Shown here: positions 50,732-59,277 of the stretch, one piece after another | How positions within the stretch are numbered: the stretch's first letter is position 1 | Layout: each line of letters begins with the position of its first letter | NCBI RefSeq assembly: GCF_024346875.1 | Contig: NZ_AP024872.1 | Span: 434,001-498,000 of the forward strand | DNA length: 64,000 bases | From: Vibrio gallicus | GTDB taxonomy: Bacteria > Pseudomonadota > Gammaproteobacteria > Enterobacterales > Vibrionaceae | Direction: 5' to 3' | Position numbers and translations under genes: made by a program | The notes under the pieces: generated by a model | Databases searched by the model: none | The model's input: the letters and a program-made list of their open reading frames with translations, nothing else | Told to the model about the DNA's origin: nothing

Positions 50732-52177
50732 ATGCAGAGTATTGAGCAGCTTAACTATATCAGCACCTATTATGAACTAGGCCGTGCATTCGGATCGCAA
50801 GTTAATCCGACGCCTTTACAAAGCCCTTATCTCATTCATGCCAATCACGGCCTGGCTAAGCGCTTGGGTATTAGCCTAGATAACCCACAACCGCTTATTG
50901 AATTATTTTCAGGACAACAGCAACTGCCGAAATGGCACCCCTTAGCAATGAAATATACCGGACACCAATTCGGTCACTATAACCCTGATCTAGGCGATGG
51001 ACGAGGTTTGCTACTAAGCGAGTTTATCGACCGCAACAACAATAAATGGGACATGCACCTGAAAGGCAGCGGAAAAACCCCATACTCTCGTAGTGGTGAT
51101 GGCCGTGCAGTTATTCGCTCTAGCGTAAGGGAGTATCTGGTAAGTGCTGCCATGCAAGGTCTAGGTATAGAAACGACCCAGGCACTAGCCTTAATCGGCT
51201 CAAAAACTGAGGTAGAGAGAGAAGATATTGAATATGCCGCAACGTTACTGCGTATCGCGCCAACCCATATTCGTTTCGGTCATTTTGAGTATCTATTCTA
51301 TAGCGGACAGTCGCACCTTATTTCAGGGCTGGTCGAACACCTGCTCCGCTGGCACCTTCCGCATCTGTCTGAGCGCCAAAACAAATACGAGCTTTTTTAT
51401 AAAGCCGTAATTAGTAATACCGCAACCATGCTAGCGAAATGGCAAGCCTATGGGTTTTATCACGGAGTAATGAACACCGATAATATGTCCATCTTAGGGC
51501 AAACCTTAGATTACGGTCCATTCGCTTTTATGGAAACCTATGACCCAGGCTTTAGTGCCAACCACTCAGATTATGAAGGGCGCTATGTATTCCATCGACA
51601 ACCTGCCGTTGCACACTGGAATCTTTCGGCGTTAGGCTATGCGTTATCATCGCTTATTGATAAAGAGATCATAGAGTCAGCGCTACAAGATTACCCGCAG
51701 CAACTCCAACTCCATTACACCCAATTAATGTGCCAACGTTTTGGCCTAACAACCACTCAAACTAGTGATAGTGACATGCTTAATCGCTGTTTGACACTGA
51801 TGCAATCGCACAAGCTTGACTATCATTACACCCTTAGGCGCTTATCTGAACTTGATTATGCGCAATGGTATGCGCAGAGCGATTGGCAACACCCTAATTG
51901 GATAACATGGCTCAAACAATACCAGCATCGACTTGAGCAAGACCACCTTTCTGACAGCGAGCGTCAGCAAACGATGTGCGCGGTGAACCCTCGCTATTTA
52001 CTAAGGACTCACCTTGCGCAGCAAGCTATAGATGAAGTTGAAGCTGGCAATTTTGGCATCATAGAGCAATGGTTACAGGTGCTAAGCGACCCTTTCGTTG
52101 AGCACCCGTGCCATAGTGATTGGGCATTACCTAACCACAATAACAATCAAGGCATCATCTTGAGTTGCTCATCTTGA
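50732..52177 (+). CDS. selO: SelO (YdiU) protein adenylyltransferase
   Basis: A 481-residue pseudokinase-fold enzyme that transfers AMP to Ser/Thr/Tyr of proteins and is linked to oxidative stress response. Seen: YTGHQFGHYNPDLGDGRGLLL near residue 76, the KGSGKTPYSRSGDGRAVIRSSVREYL block, YGFYHGVMNTDNMSI (catalytic loop) and DYGPFAFM (metal-binding DYGP). The C-terminus ends SCSS; this Cys is the position of the selenocysteine in animal SelO. Its last 23 bases are overlapped by the convergent gene at 52155. Confidence 0.94.
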   Translation: MQSIEQLNYISTYYELGRAFGSQVNPTPLQSPYLIHANHGLAKRLGISLDNPQPLIELFSGQQQLPKWHPLAMKYTGHQFGHYNPDLGDGRGLLLSEFIDRNNNKWDMHLKGSGKTPYSRSGDGRAVIRSSVREYLVSAAMQGLGIETTQALALIGSKTEVEREDIEYAATLLRIAPTHIRFGHFEYLFYSGQSHLISGLVEHLLRWHLPHLSERQNKYELFYKAVISNTATMLAKWQAYGFYHGVMNTDNMSILGQTLDYGPFAFMETYDPGFSANHSDYEGRYVFHRQPAVAHWNLSALGYALSSLIDKEIIESALQDYPQQLQLHYTQLMCQRFGLTTTQTSDSDMLNRCLTLMQSHKLDYHYTLRRLSELDYAQWYAQSDWQHPNWITWLKQYQHRLEQDHLSDSERQQTMCAVNPRYLLRTHLAQQAIDEVEAGNFGIIEQWLQVLSDPFVEHPCHSDWALPNHNNNQGIILSCSS

Positions 52178-52487
52178 CCTTCTCCGGTTCAAGGTCGAGT
52201 GGTTGTAAGGTTATCGTTTCGACGGTATTGCGCACCAACTGAGTCGTGCTGTGGTTGTTTTGTAACTCAGTAGTTTGTTTATAGGTTTCAGTAGCTAAAT
52301 ATTCCACACCATCAATGGTCACATTGCGGCTTGTTTCACCCGATAAGTTTTGTCCTGACAATTGTGTCAACGATAACAATGGGTCACTTACTGGGGCTTG
52401 AGCCATAGATTGTGAGACTCCGATAGTCAGCATAAATCCGACCACAGTACTGCCAACGATAGCGCGTTTAAGTATTCTATTTTTCAT
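52155..52487 (-). CDS. hypothetical exported protein
   Basis: A 110-residue protein, not recognised. A signal peptide (MKNRILKRAIVGSTVVGFML with cleavage near SMAQA) precedes about 80 residues, S/T/Q-rich, without cysteines or clear domain. It overlaps the convergent selO by 23 bases and starts 11 bases after the preceding glycine-zipper gene, so the two form one operon of envelope proteins. Confidence 0.65.
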   Translation of the reverse strand: MKNRILKRAIVGSTVVGFMLTIGVSQSMAQAPVSDPLLSLTQLSGQNLSGETSRNVTIDGVEYLATETYKQTTELQNNHSTTQLVRNTVETITLQPLDLEPEKVKMSNSR

Positions 52488-52498
52488 TCGATGTTCCC

Positions 52499-52918
52499 CT
52501 AGTTTAATGCTGTATAACCACGCCCAGACATACAGTTACGTACCACTTCACTGTAAGCGCGTTGATTATTTTGTTCAGTGGCTTTACGATTACCGCGATT
52601 TCCAAGAACTCCAAGGGTCATACCCACCGCCGCGCCGGTTTTAGCCGCCGAGCTGCCTGAGTTTCCTGAAACGCTTCCCGCAACTGCACCAGCTGTCGCA
52701 CCTCGCATACCACGCTTAGCCGTTTCTTGAACCAAACCATCCGCTTCTTGTTGCGGTGTTTGCTGTGCCAATCCCTCGCAGTAATGCATATCTTGTTGAA
52801 ATACATTCGCTTCATATTGGCCGCTATCGTAGATAAGGCCGTGCGCCTGCGCTGGCAGACTGATAAATAAACTGACACAGCTCAGAGTTAGAGCCTTGTA
52901 AAGAACACGCATAATCAC
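52499..52918 (-). CDS. exported glycine-zipper protein
   Basis: About 139 residues (a second ATG six bases downstream, MRVLYKALTL, is an equally likely start). Signal peptide with the LPAQAHG cleavage site. The middle (about residues 70-110) is a glycine zipper: GMRGATAGAVAGSVSGNSGSS ... GAAVGMTLGVLG, followed by N/R-rich C-terminus ending RNCMSGRGYTALN; two Cys could form a disulfide. Such proteins insert in or attach to the outer membrane. Operon with the small exported protein downstream; promoter in the 90 bases after sgrR. Confidence 0.72.
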   Translation of the reverse strand: MIMRVLYKALTLSCVSLFISLPAQAHGLIYDSGQYEANVFQQDMHYCEGLAQQTPQQEADGLVQETAKRGMRGATAGAVAGSVSGNSGSSAAKTGAAVGMTLGVLGNRGNRKATEQNNQRAYSEVVRNCMSGRGYTALN

Positions 52919-53009
52919 TCCAAATAGGAATATATTTGACGTAAGTGATTATGCTAGGGTCATTGATGTAAAACGATAAGGTGAAGTTTCATTCACCCAT
53001 AAATCGTAT

Positions 53010-54692
53010 TTATGTTTCTGGGCGCACCCAAACCTGAGAAAAGTCAAACCAGCCTAACGCATTGCATTTGGCGTTTTGCAGTGAGCCGCAATGGTCTTTG
53101 CTGACTCCAAGCCAACAATGAAACATCGGGATGATGAAGTGATGCTCAACTAAAAATCGCCCAATGGCCTTTGCGGGAAATGGCAATTGTGGGTTGATAT
53201 GCCAACTCTCAATCATTTCGGTCAATTGAGGGTACAATTCTTTATTACCTAGACGGTCAATATCGCTGTATTGCAGCAACCACCCACGCAACATATCATC
53301 GCGATGGGTCCCTATCCCCATCGGCTTTAACCACAAATCAACGCTATCCAAATCATCTGGGAACACCTCATAGCGATTAAACTGCACAGTCAGCCCATCT
53401 TCTTTGAGCAAGTTGGCAATCGCTTTAGCAATGATTGGAAACATTGGGTGTTGTTTATGATACGCAATAGTGACTGTTGACCCATGTGGAGGCTGCGAGA
53501 GTTCAAGGGGTTGTGAGTGATACCAGCCTGGCTTTAATCCGTGAGCAGGTATCAGACCTAGCTCAACAATAGAGGATTGAGGCAACTTAGAAAACAAGTT
53601 AAACGAGGTTAGTTTAGAAGCGAAATATTGCTGCCATTGGGTACTTTGACCTAGGGCACTATTATGATTGATCGCCACATAGGTACAGCCTGGATCGAGC
53701 GATACATCACTATCTCTACCCTTAGTAGGCAAACCGGGCTGATCAAGGCTTGGGTAAACGATGGCCGAATGGATCTCATCAATCACCCATACCTCCACTC
53801 TATCCACCAGCGCTCGATAGCCAAAATAGTTATCAAATGCCTCCAAAATCAGTTGCTTGTCGCTATTAAGTACCACCTTATATGGCCCCGTACCAACGGG
53901 TAAACGGTCGAAGTTTTCCATCTGTTGGTGATTCTTAGGTAGGACCTTAGCACTCGATTCCGCCAATATTAGATCAAAGTAGTGATCGCCCTTATTAAGA
54001 AAAACATCAACTACAAATGCTGAAGGCGATGTAACGGTCTCAATATGAGCAAATAGAGGCAGTGACGCCAAAGATTGAAGATGTTCGACGATGTCTTTGG
54101 TATCTAGCAGCTGCCCATTATGAAAACGCACTTGAGAGCGCAGATAAAAGCGCCAGTGCGTGTTTGAGAACGACTCCCAGCCGTGGGTAAGATCGGGGAT
54201 AAGGTTGTCATCTACATCTAATTTAGTCAGGCCGCTGTACACCTGATGAATAATATTTTGTTCAGAACGACGGTGAGGTTTTCTGGGATGTAACATAGCT
54301 AAAGGTCGATAGTACGGCAGTCTGATTACCTGCTGACCTTCATTATGCTGAACACCTAAGTAATCTTGAATGACCTTAGTTAATCGATTCGGATCTTGAT
54401 CTAATACCTGCAGCGCATGTTCTATTTTGCCTTGTTCAAGGTAACGTTTGGCGAGTTCCTCACCTACCGCATTACGGTTTTGCTTGAAGATCAATTTTGA
54501 GTGCTTACCGCGCCCCGCAGACGGATGCCACTCTATCCAGCCTTCTTCAGTGAGCTTATTCAGGACGATACGTGCGTTACGCCGAGTACAGAATAAGATT
54601 TCGGTAATGTCCTCTATACGGGTATCGCTGTCTTTGCCTTCAAAGTGTTCAAATAGCGTTTCAAATTGGATTCTTAAGCGGGGACTACTCAT
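53010..54692 (-). CDS. SgrR-family transcriptional regulator
   Basis: A 560-residue regulator: N-terminal winged-helix (about 1-115, ITEILFCTRRNARIVLNKLTEEGWIEW ... GRGKHSKLIF) and a C-terminal SBP_bac_5-like ligand domain (about 150-555). This architecture is SgrR, which senses sugar-phosphate stress and activates sgrS in enteric bacteria. No sgrS-like RNA could be located: the upstream gene is on the same strand and only 76 bases away. Likely sensor of small metabolites with targets elsewhere. Confidence 0.88.
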   Translation of the reverse strand: MSSPRLRIQFETLFEHFEGKDSDTRIEDITEILFCTRRNARIVLNKLTEEGWIEWHPSAGRGKHSKLIFKQNRNAVGEELAKRYLEQGKIEHALQVLDQDPNRLTKVIQDYLGVQHNEGQQVIRLPYYRPLAMLHPRKPHRRSEQNIIHQVYSGLTKLDVDDNLIPDLTHGWESFSNTHWRFYLRSQVRFHNGQLLDTKDIVEHLQSLASLPLFAHIETVTSPSAFVVDVFLNKGDHYFDLILAESSAKVLPKNHQQMENFDRLPVGTGPYKVVLNSDKQLILEAFDNYFGYRALVDRVEVWVIDEIHSAIVYPSLDQPGLPTKGRDSDVSLDPGCTYVAINHNSALGQSTQWQQYFASKLTSFNLFSKLPQSSIVELGLIPAHGLKPGWYHSQPLELSQPPHGSTVTIAYHKQHPMFPIIAKAIANLLKEDGLTVQFNRYEVFPDDLDSVDLWLKPMGIGTHRDDMLRGWLLQYSDIDRLGNKELYPQLTEMIESWHINPQLPFPAKAIGRFLVEHHFIIPMFHCWLGVSKDHCGSLQNAKCNALGWFDFSQVWVRPET

Positions 54693-54768
54693 AAAGGGGA
54701 AATTCCGAACAAAAAGATAAATTCATAATTTCCTTATTTTAGCACTTTGTTTTGCCAAGGTGCAGGCT

Positions 54769-54990
54769 TTACAGGCGAGTAATTCCCGTGATTTCAATAA
54801 TTTGCTCGATTAGATTTGAATCAAGTTTCATCGACCACCGGCTCTGGGCATCATGAACAACTAATACATCTCCCATGATCTGTAACGCCTCTGTTTGAGC
54901 TTGTAGGGTTAAGCGTTGCACCCCTTCAATACGAATCATAATTTCAAGTGGCGTGACCACTATCTTACCCAGTTCAAAATCAAGGGTCAT
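54769..54990 (-). CDS. DUF3389 family small protein
   Basis: A 73-residue protein (LGKIVVTPLEIMIRIEGVQRLTLQAQTEA, short forms: TPLEIMIRIEGVQ) matching DUF3389, a family almost confined to vibrios. Its start overlaps the hotdog thioesterase stop by 4 bases, so both are translated from one mRNA. Function unknown. Confidence 0.75.
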   Translation of the reverse strand: MTLDFELGKIVVTPLEIMIRIEGVQRLTLQAQTEALQIMGDVLVVHDAQSRWSMKLDSNLIEQIIEITGITRL

Positions 54991-55427
54991 AACACACCTA
55001 CTCTGGACTTACTACCACGCACCATTACCGTCAACCGCGAGGCACATATCAACTGCTGTTGCTGGTTAAAGATATCAATTCCCCAAATTTGGGTTTTAGC
55101 ACCAAGATGGATAGGTCTTGCGACTCCAGTAACCACCCCATCCCTTACCGCTTTTATATGATTGGCATTTACTTCCAATCCTACACAAAACTCACCTTCC
55201 TCAACGCAAAGGTTTGCCGCCACGGAGCCCAATGTTTCAGCAAGTACTACAGATGCACCGCCATGCAGCATTCCCAAAGGCTGATGAGTGTTGGTGGTGA
55301 CTGGCATGGTGGCACTTAAACTGTTGTCGCTAATGTCACTGTATTTAATGTTGAGATGCTCAATAAGGGTATCTTTAGAGCTGGCGTTTAGCTTTTGTAA
55401 TGTGGTTGTTCTTTTCCAAATCGTCAC
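54987..55427 (-). CDS. hotdog-fold thioesterase, YdiI/MenI type
   Basis: A 146-residue PaaI-like thioesterase. Seen: PLGMLHGGASVVLAETLGSVAAN with the catalytic E in the long helix, VGLEVNANHIKAVRDGVVTGVA, and C-terminal RLTVMVR. Typical activities are 1,4-dihydroxy-2-naphthoyl-CoA or other acyl-CoA hydrolysis. First gene of a two-gene operon with DUF3389, divergent from the M48 protease gene. Confidence 0.88.
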   Translation of the reverse strand: MTIWKRTTTLQKLNASSKDTLIEHLNIKYSDISDNSLSATMPVTTNTHQPLGMLHGGASVVLAETLGSVAANLCVEEGEFCVGLEVNANHIKAVRDGVVTGVARPIHLGAKTQIWGIDIFNQQQQLICASRLTVMVRGSKSRVGVL

Positions 55428-55529
55428 TATCTATATCATCCCTATTTAATTTTGGTGTCGCATTATAAAAAACGGCAAAAACCGCTAACCCAGTATATCC
55501 TTTTTATAATTGATTTCGGAACCATCACT

Positions 55530-56315
55530 ATGAAGTTTACTAATCGTATTGCAGCTTGGATTTTCGCTATTATTTTAGTGGGTTGTAGTACCTCACCAAC
55601 GGGCAGGAATCAGGTCATTCTTTTTTCTGATAGCCAGATGTCACAACTTGGTGCCGACTCTTTCCAACAAATGAAAAAAGAGCAGCCCATCAGCAAAGAT
55701 ACCGCGGTAAATACATATGTGCAGTGTGTTACCCGTCAAATATTACAGCAGGTACCAAAACAGAAGGAATTTAGCCAATGGGAAGTGGTGGTATTTGATA
55801 GCCCACAAGTCAACGCGTTTGCATTACCCGGAGGTAAAATCGGTGTATATACAGGGCTGCTTAAGGTTGCCGTCAACCAAGACCAATTGGCAACCGTTAT
55901 TGGTCATGAAATAGCGCATGTGTTGGCAGATCATGGCAATGAGCGTATGTCTCACGCCCAATTGGCTAACGCAGGGCTGCAAATATCCGATGCCGCACTA
56001 TCTAATCAAGAGTATCGCAATGAAATTTTAGCCTTAATGGGCGCAGGTGTTCAGTATGGGGTGTTATTACCCTATGGTCGCACTCAAGAGAGTGAAGCCG
56101 ATATTGTTGGGTTGAAATTAATGGCAAAAGCCGGATTTGACCCATACCAAAGCGTTGAACTGTGGAAGAATATGGCAAAAGCATCTGGCGGCAATCAACC
56201 ACCGGAATTACTCTCCACTCACCCATCACACGATACTCGAATAAAAGATTTAACCGCAGAAGCAAAAATATTGCCTAACACCAACCAACAACAGCCTCAT
56301 TGTAGCGCCCCTTAA
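55530..56315 (+). CDS. M48 family lipoprotein metalloprotease (LoiP/YcaL-like)
   Basis: 261 residues from the ATG at 55530 (MKFTNRIAAWIFAIILVGCS); the frame from 55452 has an unrelated extension. Lipobox ILVGC gives a lipidated, envelope-anchored protein. Zinc motif HEIAHVLADH (HExxH) with a third ligand in ESEADIVGLKLMAKAGFDP, typical for M48B. Such proteases degrade misfolded outer-membrane proteins. Single gene between the hotdog operon and phnA/yjdM. Confidence 0.9.
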   Translation: MKFTNRIAAWIFAIILVGCSTSPTGRNQVILFSDSQMSQLGADSFQQMKKEQPISKDTAVNTYVQCVTRQILQQVPKQKEFSQWEVVVFDSPQVNAFALPGGKIGVYTGLLKVAVNQDQLATVIGHEIAHVLADHGNERMSHAQLANAGLQISDAALSNQEYRNEILALMGAGVQYGVLLPYGRTQESEADIVGLKLMAKAGFDPYQSVELWKNMAKASGGNQPPELLSTHPSHDTRIKDLTAEAKILPNTNQQQPHCSAP

Positions 56316-56409
56316 TCTATGCAGACTAGGTCTAACAATAGTGACCAAACTCGCATTTTTTTGGTTTTAGCGTATAATATCGCGAAAAATACATTAGCAA
56401 GGTAATGAG

Positions 56410-56979
56410 ATGTCTATAGAAGCAACCCTACTGCAACGTAGCGGCGATAAATGTGAACTTTGTTCTTCAACTTCGAACCTAAGCCCATTTGCGGTTGCCC
56501 CACATACTCAAGTTACGGTAGATCACGGCGCTATGCTTTGTGAAACCTGTCGTACTCAAATTGAAGACCAAGAGCAAATGGTTGTAAACCATTGGCGTTG
56601 CCTAAACGACAGCATGTGGAGTCAAGAGGCTCCAGTTCAGGTACTGGCATGGCGTCAATTGACTCGTCTAGCGCGCACAGAAGCTTGGGCTCAAGACCTT
56701 CTAGACATGATGTACATGGAAGAAGAGACCAAACTTTGGGCTGAAACTGGCATGGAAAATGACGGTAAAAAACACGTTGATTGCCATGGTGCACCTCTGG
56801 CAAAAGGCGACACAGTTACTATCATCAAAGATCTTCCTGTTAAGGGGTCTTCAATGGTGGTTAAAATCGGTACTATGGTTCGAAATATCAGCCTAGCTCA
56901 AGATGACCCAGAACTGTTTTCAGGTAAAGTTGAAGGCCAATCTATGTGGTTACGTTGTGAGTTTTGCCGTAAGAAATAA
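56410..56979 (+). CDS. PhnA-domain protein (YjdM-like)
   Basis: A 189-residue protein with N-terminal zinc ribbons (CELCSSTSNLSPFAV ... CETCRTQ) and a C-terminal PhnA/YjdM SH3-like domain (about 120-180: DCHGAPLAKGDTVTIIKDLPVKG, short forms). Historically named for phosphonate use but not part of that pathway; its function is unknown. Codon bias is above average. The last base of its stop begins a 24-bp perfect palindrome followed by a terminator. Confidence 0.88.
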   Translation: MSIEATLLQRSGDKCELCSSTSNLSPFAVAPHTQVTVDHGAMLCETCRTQIEDQEQMVVNHWRCLNDSMWSQEAPVQVLAWRQLTRLARTEAWAQDLLDMMYMEEETKLWAETGMENDGKKHVDCHGAPLAKGDTVTIIKDLPVKGSSMVVKIGTMVRNISLAQDDPELFSGKVEGQSMWLRCEFCRKK

Positions 56980-57002
56980 TCAAGCCTTAATTAAGGCTTG
57001 AT
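56979..57002. other. 24-bp perfect palindrome at the phnA stop
   Basis: ATCAAGCCTTAA followed by TTAAGGCTTGAT, two perfect 12-base arms without a loop, so in RNA the centre must open to form a hairpin. It is directly before the terminator. May work as an extra 3' hairpin. Confidence 0.6.
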
Positions 57003-57004
57003 AT

Positions 57005-57033
57005 AAAAGAGGCGCCAATAGGCGCCTCTTTTT
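57005..57033. terminator. bidirectional terminator between phnA/yjdM and the Dph6-like gene
   Basis: AAAA-GAGGCGCC-aata-GGCGCCTC-TTTTT, perfect 8-bp stem with A and T tracts on both sides. Confidence 0.92.
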
Positions 57034-57067
57034 GGTTTTCTTTTTATTAAAAAGACAATCAAATAGT

Positions 57068-57772
57068 TTAGCGCGGTATTAGCTCACTAAACCAAAAACC
57101 CTTCACATGCGGATTTTTGGTCTCATCCACATATTTTTCATCCAGCGGCTTATACACATTATCTCCACTATCAAATACCACGGGCTGACTGAAGTTCGGA
57201 CCGTCAAAACAGAAAGTATGAAATTCCCCATTCTCTCCACATGGGTCCACCTCTGGTGGCAAGGCATTGATCCAATCTTGGGTAATGGTCGCCCCCACAT
57301 GTGATTCATCTAAATACTGGTCGTTAATACAACAAGTGACCGTTTTGAACCCTAACGCTAAGAACTCTTGAATCACCTCTGATGTATCACGCTTCCATAG
57401 CGGGTAGATACCTTTTAGCCCAATCTTGGCTAGATTATTATCACGATATTCACGTAAATCCTCTAGAAAGATATCTCCGTACACCACATGAGTAACCCCC
57501 TGTGATTGGTACTCCAGCAATACGTCTTTCATTCGCTGTTCATATTCGTCATATGAATCTTGCTCGACCCACATTTTAATCAGTGGTAAGCCTAATGATT
57601 CGGCTTGGTTTTCGAGTAGCTCTTCACGAACCCCATGCATTGAAATGCGACGATATTCTTTATTTAGGGTAGTTAATAGTGCGACAACTTCGACATCAGG
57701 TCTTTGCTGTATCTTATGTAACGCCAGCGAAGAATCTTTGCCTCCACTCCACGTAAAAATAGCCTTTATCAT
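57068..57772 (-). CDS. Dph6-type ATP-PPase (diphthine--ammonia ligase family)
   Basis: A 234-residue protein with the PP-loop IFTWSGGKDSSLAL at residues 5-18, the conserved ISMHGVREELLENQAESLGLPL, VVYGDIFLEDLREYRDNNLAKIGL and the C-terminal CGENGEFHTFCFDGP block. This is the family of eukaryotic Dph6; bacteria lack diphthamide, so the substrate here must be different and unknown. An enzyme that adenylates a carbonyl and adds ammonia is the expected chemistry. Convergent with phnA/yjdM. Confidence 0.86.
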   Translation of the reverse strand: MIKAIFTWSGGKDSSLALHKIQQRPDVEVVALLTTLNKEYRRISMHGVREELLENQAESLGLPLIKMWVEQDSYDEYEQRMKDVLLEYQSQGVTHVVYGDIFLEDLREYRDNNLAKIGLKGIYPLWKRDTSEVIQEFLALGFKTVTCCINDQYLDESHVGATITQDWINALPPEVDPCGENGEFHTFCFDGPNFSQPVVFDSGDNVYKPLDEKYVDETKNPHVKGFWFSELIPR

Positions 57773-57780
57773 TCAATTCC

Positions 57781-57912
57781 TTAGTTATTGAGGATCACTT
57801 GCTTACTTTTGCGCCAAAAGGCATTGTGACCTAGTTCTCCATTTACAGATTTCATCAAATTCTGCATTCCAATTACAGCGTTGTTTTTTGCGCTAGAGCA
57901 CACATTATACAT
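57781..57912 (-). CDS. possible 43-residue protein upstream of the Dph6-like gene
   Basis: MYNVCSSAKNNAVIGMQNLM and onward to KSKQVILNN; begins after an AGGGG site 6 bases before the ATG and stops 8 bases before the Dph6-like start, in the same direction. No family recognised, codon use unremarkable. It may be a small gene, a leader peptide, or chance. Confidence 0.3.
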   Translation of the reverse strand: MYNVCSSAKNNAVIGMQNLMKSVNGELGHNAFWRKSKQVILNN

Positions 57913-58154
57913 ATGCACCCCTAGTCGTATAAACTTACACTTTATAATCAACAATACTAAAATGTACATAATAATCAACATCTTATATTTTCAATGAATT
58001 CACACCCTTCATTTCACATCATGTAATTGCACATGCAATTCATAACCTTAGATTGCTTTTTTACGGGTTAAAACCGCTGCTGAGTTTATATAACCTTAGT
58101 CGCAAGTGCTCTTTTGAGATTTGAAGCACTCTCCCAAATTAAAGGACCTAAAAA
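57913..58154. promoter_or_regulatory. porin upstream control region
   Basis: No gene. Holds an operator-like repeat AATTGCA-CA-TGCAATT (58025-58040) about 115 bases before the porin ATG, a TATAAC -10-like sequence near 58089, and in the expected leader an AGTGCT (58105-58110) / AGCACT (58125-58130) hairpin. AAAGGA at 58142 is the ribosome binding site. The regulator is not identified; porins in vibrios are commonly under ToxR, sRNA and sigma-E control. Confidence 0.45.
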
Positions 58155-59138
58155 ATGAAGAAACTGACCCTTACCGCTATCGCTGTAGCTGCAGCTTTCG
58201 CTGCAAGCGCAAACGCTGCTGAAGTATACAAAGCTGATAACCTAGCTCTTTCTGTAGGCGGCCGCGTTGAAGCACGTACTGAACTATCAGACCAAGGCAA
58301 AAACGACGTACTAAAAAACGACTCTCAAGCTGATATTTCTCGTGCTCGTCTAAACGTTGATGCAAAAACTAACATCACCGACGATATCTTCGCTCACGGT
58401 TTCATCGAGAATGAATACACTAAAGATAAAAGCAACAATACTCGTTACCTATATGTTGGTATCGGCAACGCGAACAACGAAGTGCAATATGGTAAAACAG
58501 ATGGTTCTCTAGGCCTTATCACTGACTTCACTGATATCCTGAACACTTACGGCGCAGAAGCAAGCAGCAAATCTGTTACAGCTGACCGTGCTGACAACCA
58601 AGCATTGTACATCGGTAACTTTGGTGACCTAACAGTTAAAGCTAACTACAACAGCGGCGGCGAAGCTGTAAAGGTTAACGGTCAAAGCCTAACAATCCAA
58701 GATGGCTACGGCGCAGCAGCTAGCTACGACTTCCACCTATTCAAACTTGGTGCAGGTTACGCAGAAGAAGCATACAACGCTGGTGCTCGTACTTCTGACG
58801 ACCACAGCAAAAACCTTCTTGTTGGCCTAAGCTCTAACCTAACTGACGCTCTTTACGTTGCAGCTCTATACGTTAACGGCTCAAAAATGGGCGATGACTT
58901 CCAAGGCTATGAACTTGCTGGTTCTTACGCGTTCACTGAGAAGCTGACTCTTGCTTCTACTTTCACTAGCGCGAAATTCGACTCTGAGAAAAATCTTAAA
59001 GATGACACTCGTGACCAAGCTGCACTTGACCTTGGCTACCAGTTCACTGATTACTTCAAAACTTACGCTGGCGTAAGCAAGAAGTTCACTCAAGACGAAG
59101 AACTTAAAGGCATGCTAGGTGCTAAAGTAACTTTCTAA
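58155..59138 (+). CDS. general porin (OmpU/OmpT-like outer membrane protein)
   Basis: A 327-residue porin. Signal peptide MKKLTLTAIAVAAAFAASANA with an ANA-A cleavage site, then alternating beta strands to the C-terminal Phe (LGAKVTF), the signal for BAM insertion. Strand sequences such as LALSVGGRVEART, ARLNVDAKTNITDDIFAHGF and the YGKTDGSLGLITDFTDI loop 3 fit the Gram-negative porin family of vibrios. Codon bias is very strong, as expected for an abundant outer-membrane protein. Own leader and terminator. OmpU versus OmpT subtype is not decided. Confidence 0.9.
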   Translation: MKKLTLTAIAVAAAFAASANAAEVYKADNLALSVGGRVEARTELSDQGKNDVLKNDSQADISRARLNVDAKTNITDDIFAHGFIENEYTKDKSNNTRYLYVGIGNANNEVQYGKTDGSLGLITDFTDILNTYGAEASSKSVTADRADNQALYIGNFGDLTVKANYNSGGEAVKVNGQSLTIQDGYGAAASYDFHLFKLGAGYAEEAYNAGARTSDDHSKNLLVGLSSNLTDALYVAALYVNGSKMGDDFQGYELAGSYAFTEKLTLASTFTSAKFDSEKNLKDDTRDQAALDLGYQFTDYFKTYAGVSKKFTQDEELKGMLGAKVTF

Positions 59139-59169
59139 TTCGTTAGAACTGATTACACTCAATTATATG

Positions 59170-59195
59170 AGCCTCGCTTTAGCGAGGCTTTTTTT
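59170..59195 (+). terminator. rho-independent terminator after the porin gene
   Basis: GCCTCGC-ttta-GCGAGGC followed by seven T, about 32 bases after the stop. Confidence 0.93.
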
Positions 59196-59269
59196 GGTTG
59201 AAACAAATAGGTTTTTAGGTTTTTGACTCCTTCTTCCCTTTTTATTACTTTATACAATTTTCAACTGGC

Positions 59270-59277
59270 ATAAAAAA
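59270..59277. repeat. target-site duplication of the ISL3 element, left
   Basis: ATAAAAAA, identical to 60569-60576. Confidence 0.85.

Noticed and set aside
54693..54768. Possible sgrS small RNA beside the sgrR-like gene
   Set aside because: Only 76 bases, and the neighbour is transcribed in the same direction; no ptsG-pairing or Hfq-terminator structure seen.
57103..57309. Two overlapping frames inside the Dph6-like gene
   Set aside because: Shadows in other frames, no start signals.
58177..58365. Minus-strand frame in the porin gene
   Set aside because: Glutamine/leucine-rich shadow caused by strong codon bias of the porin.
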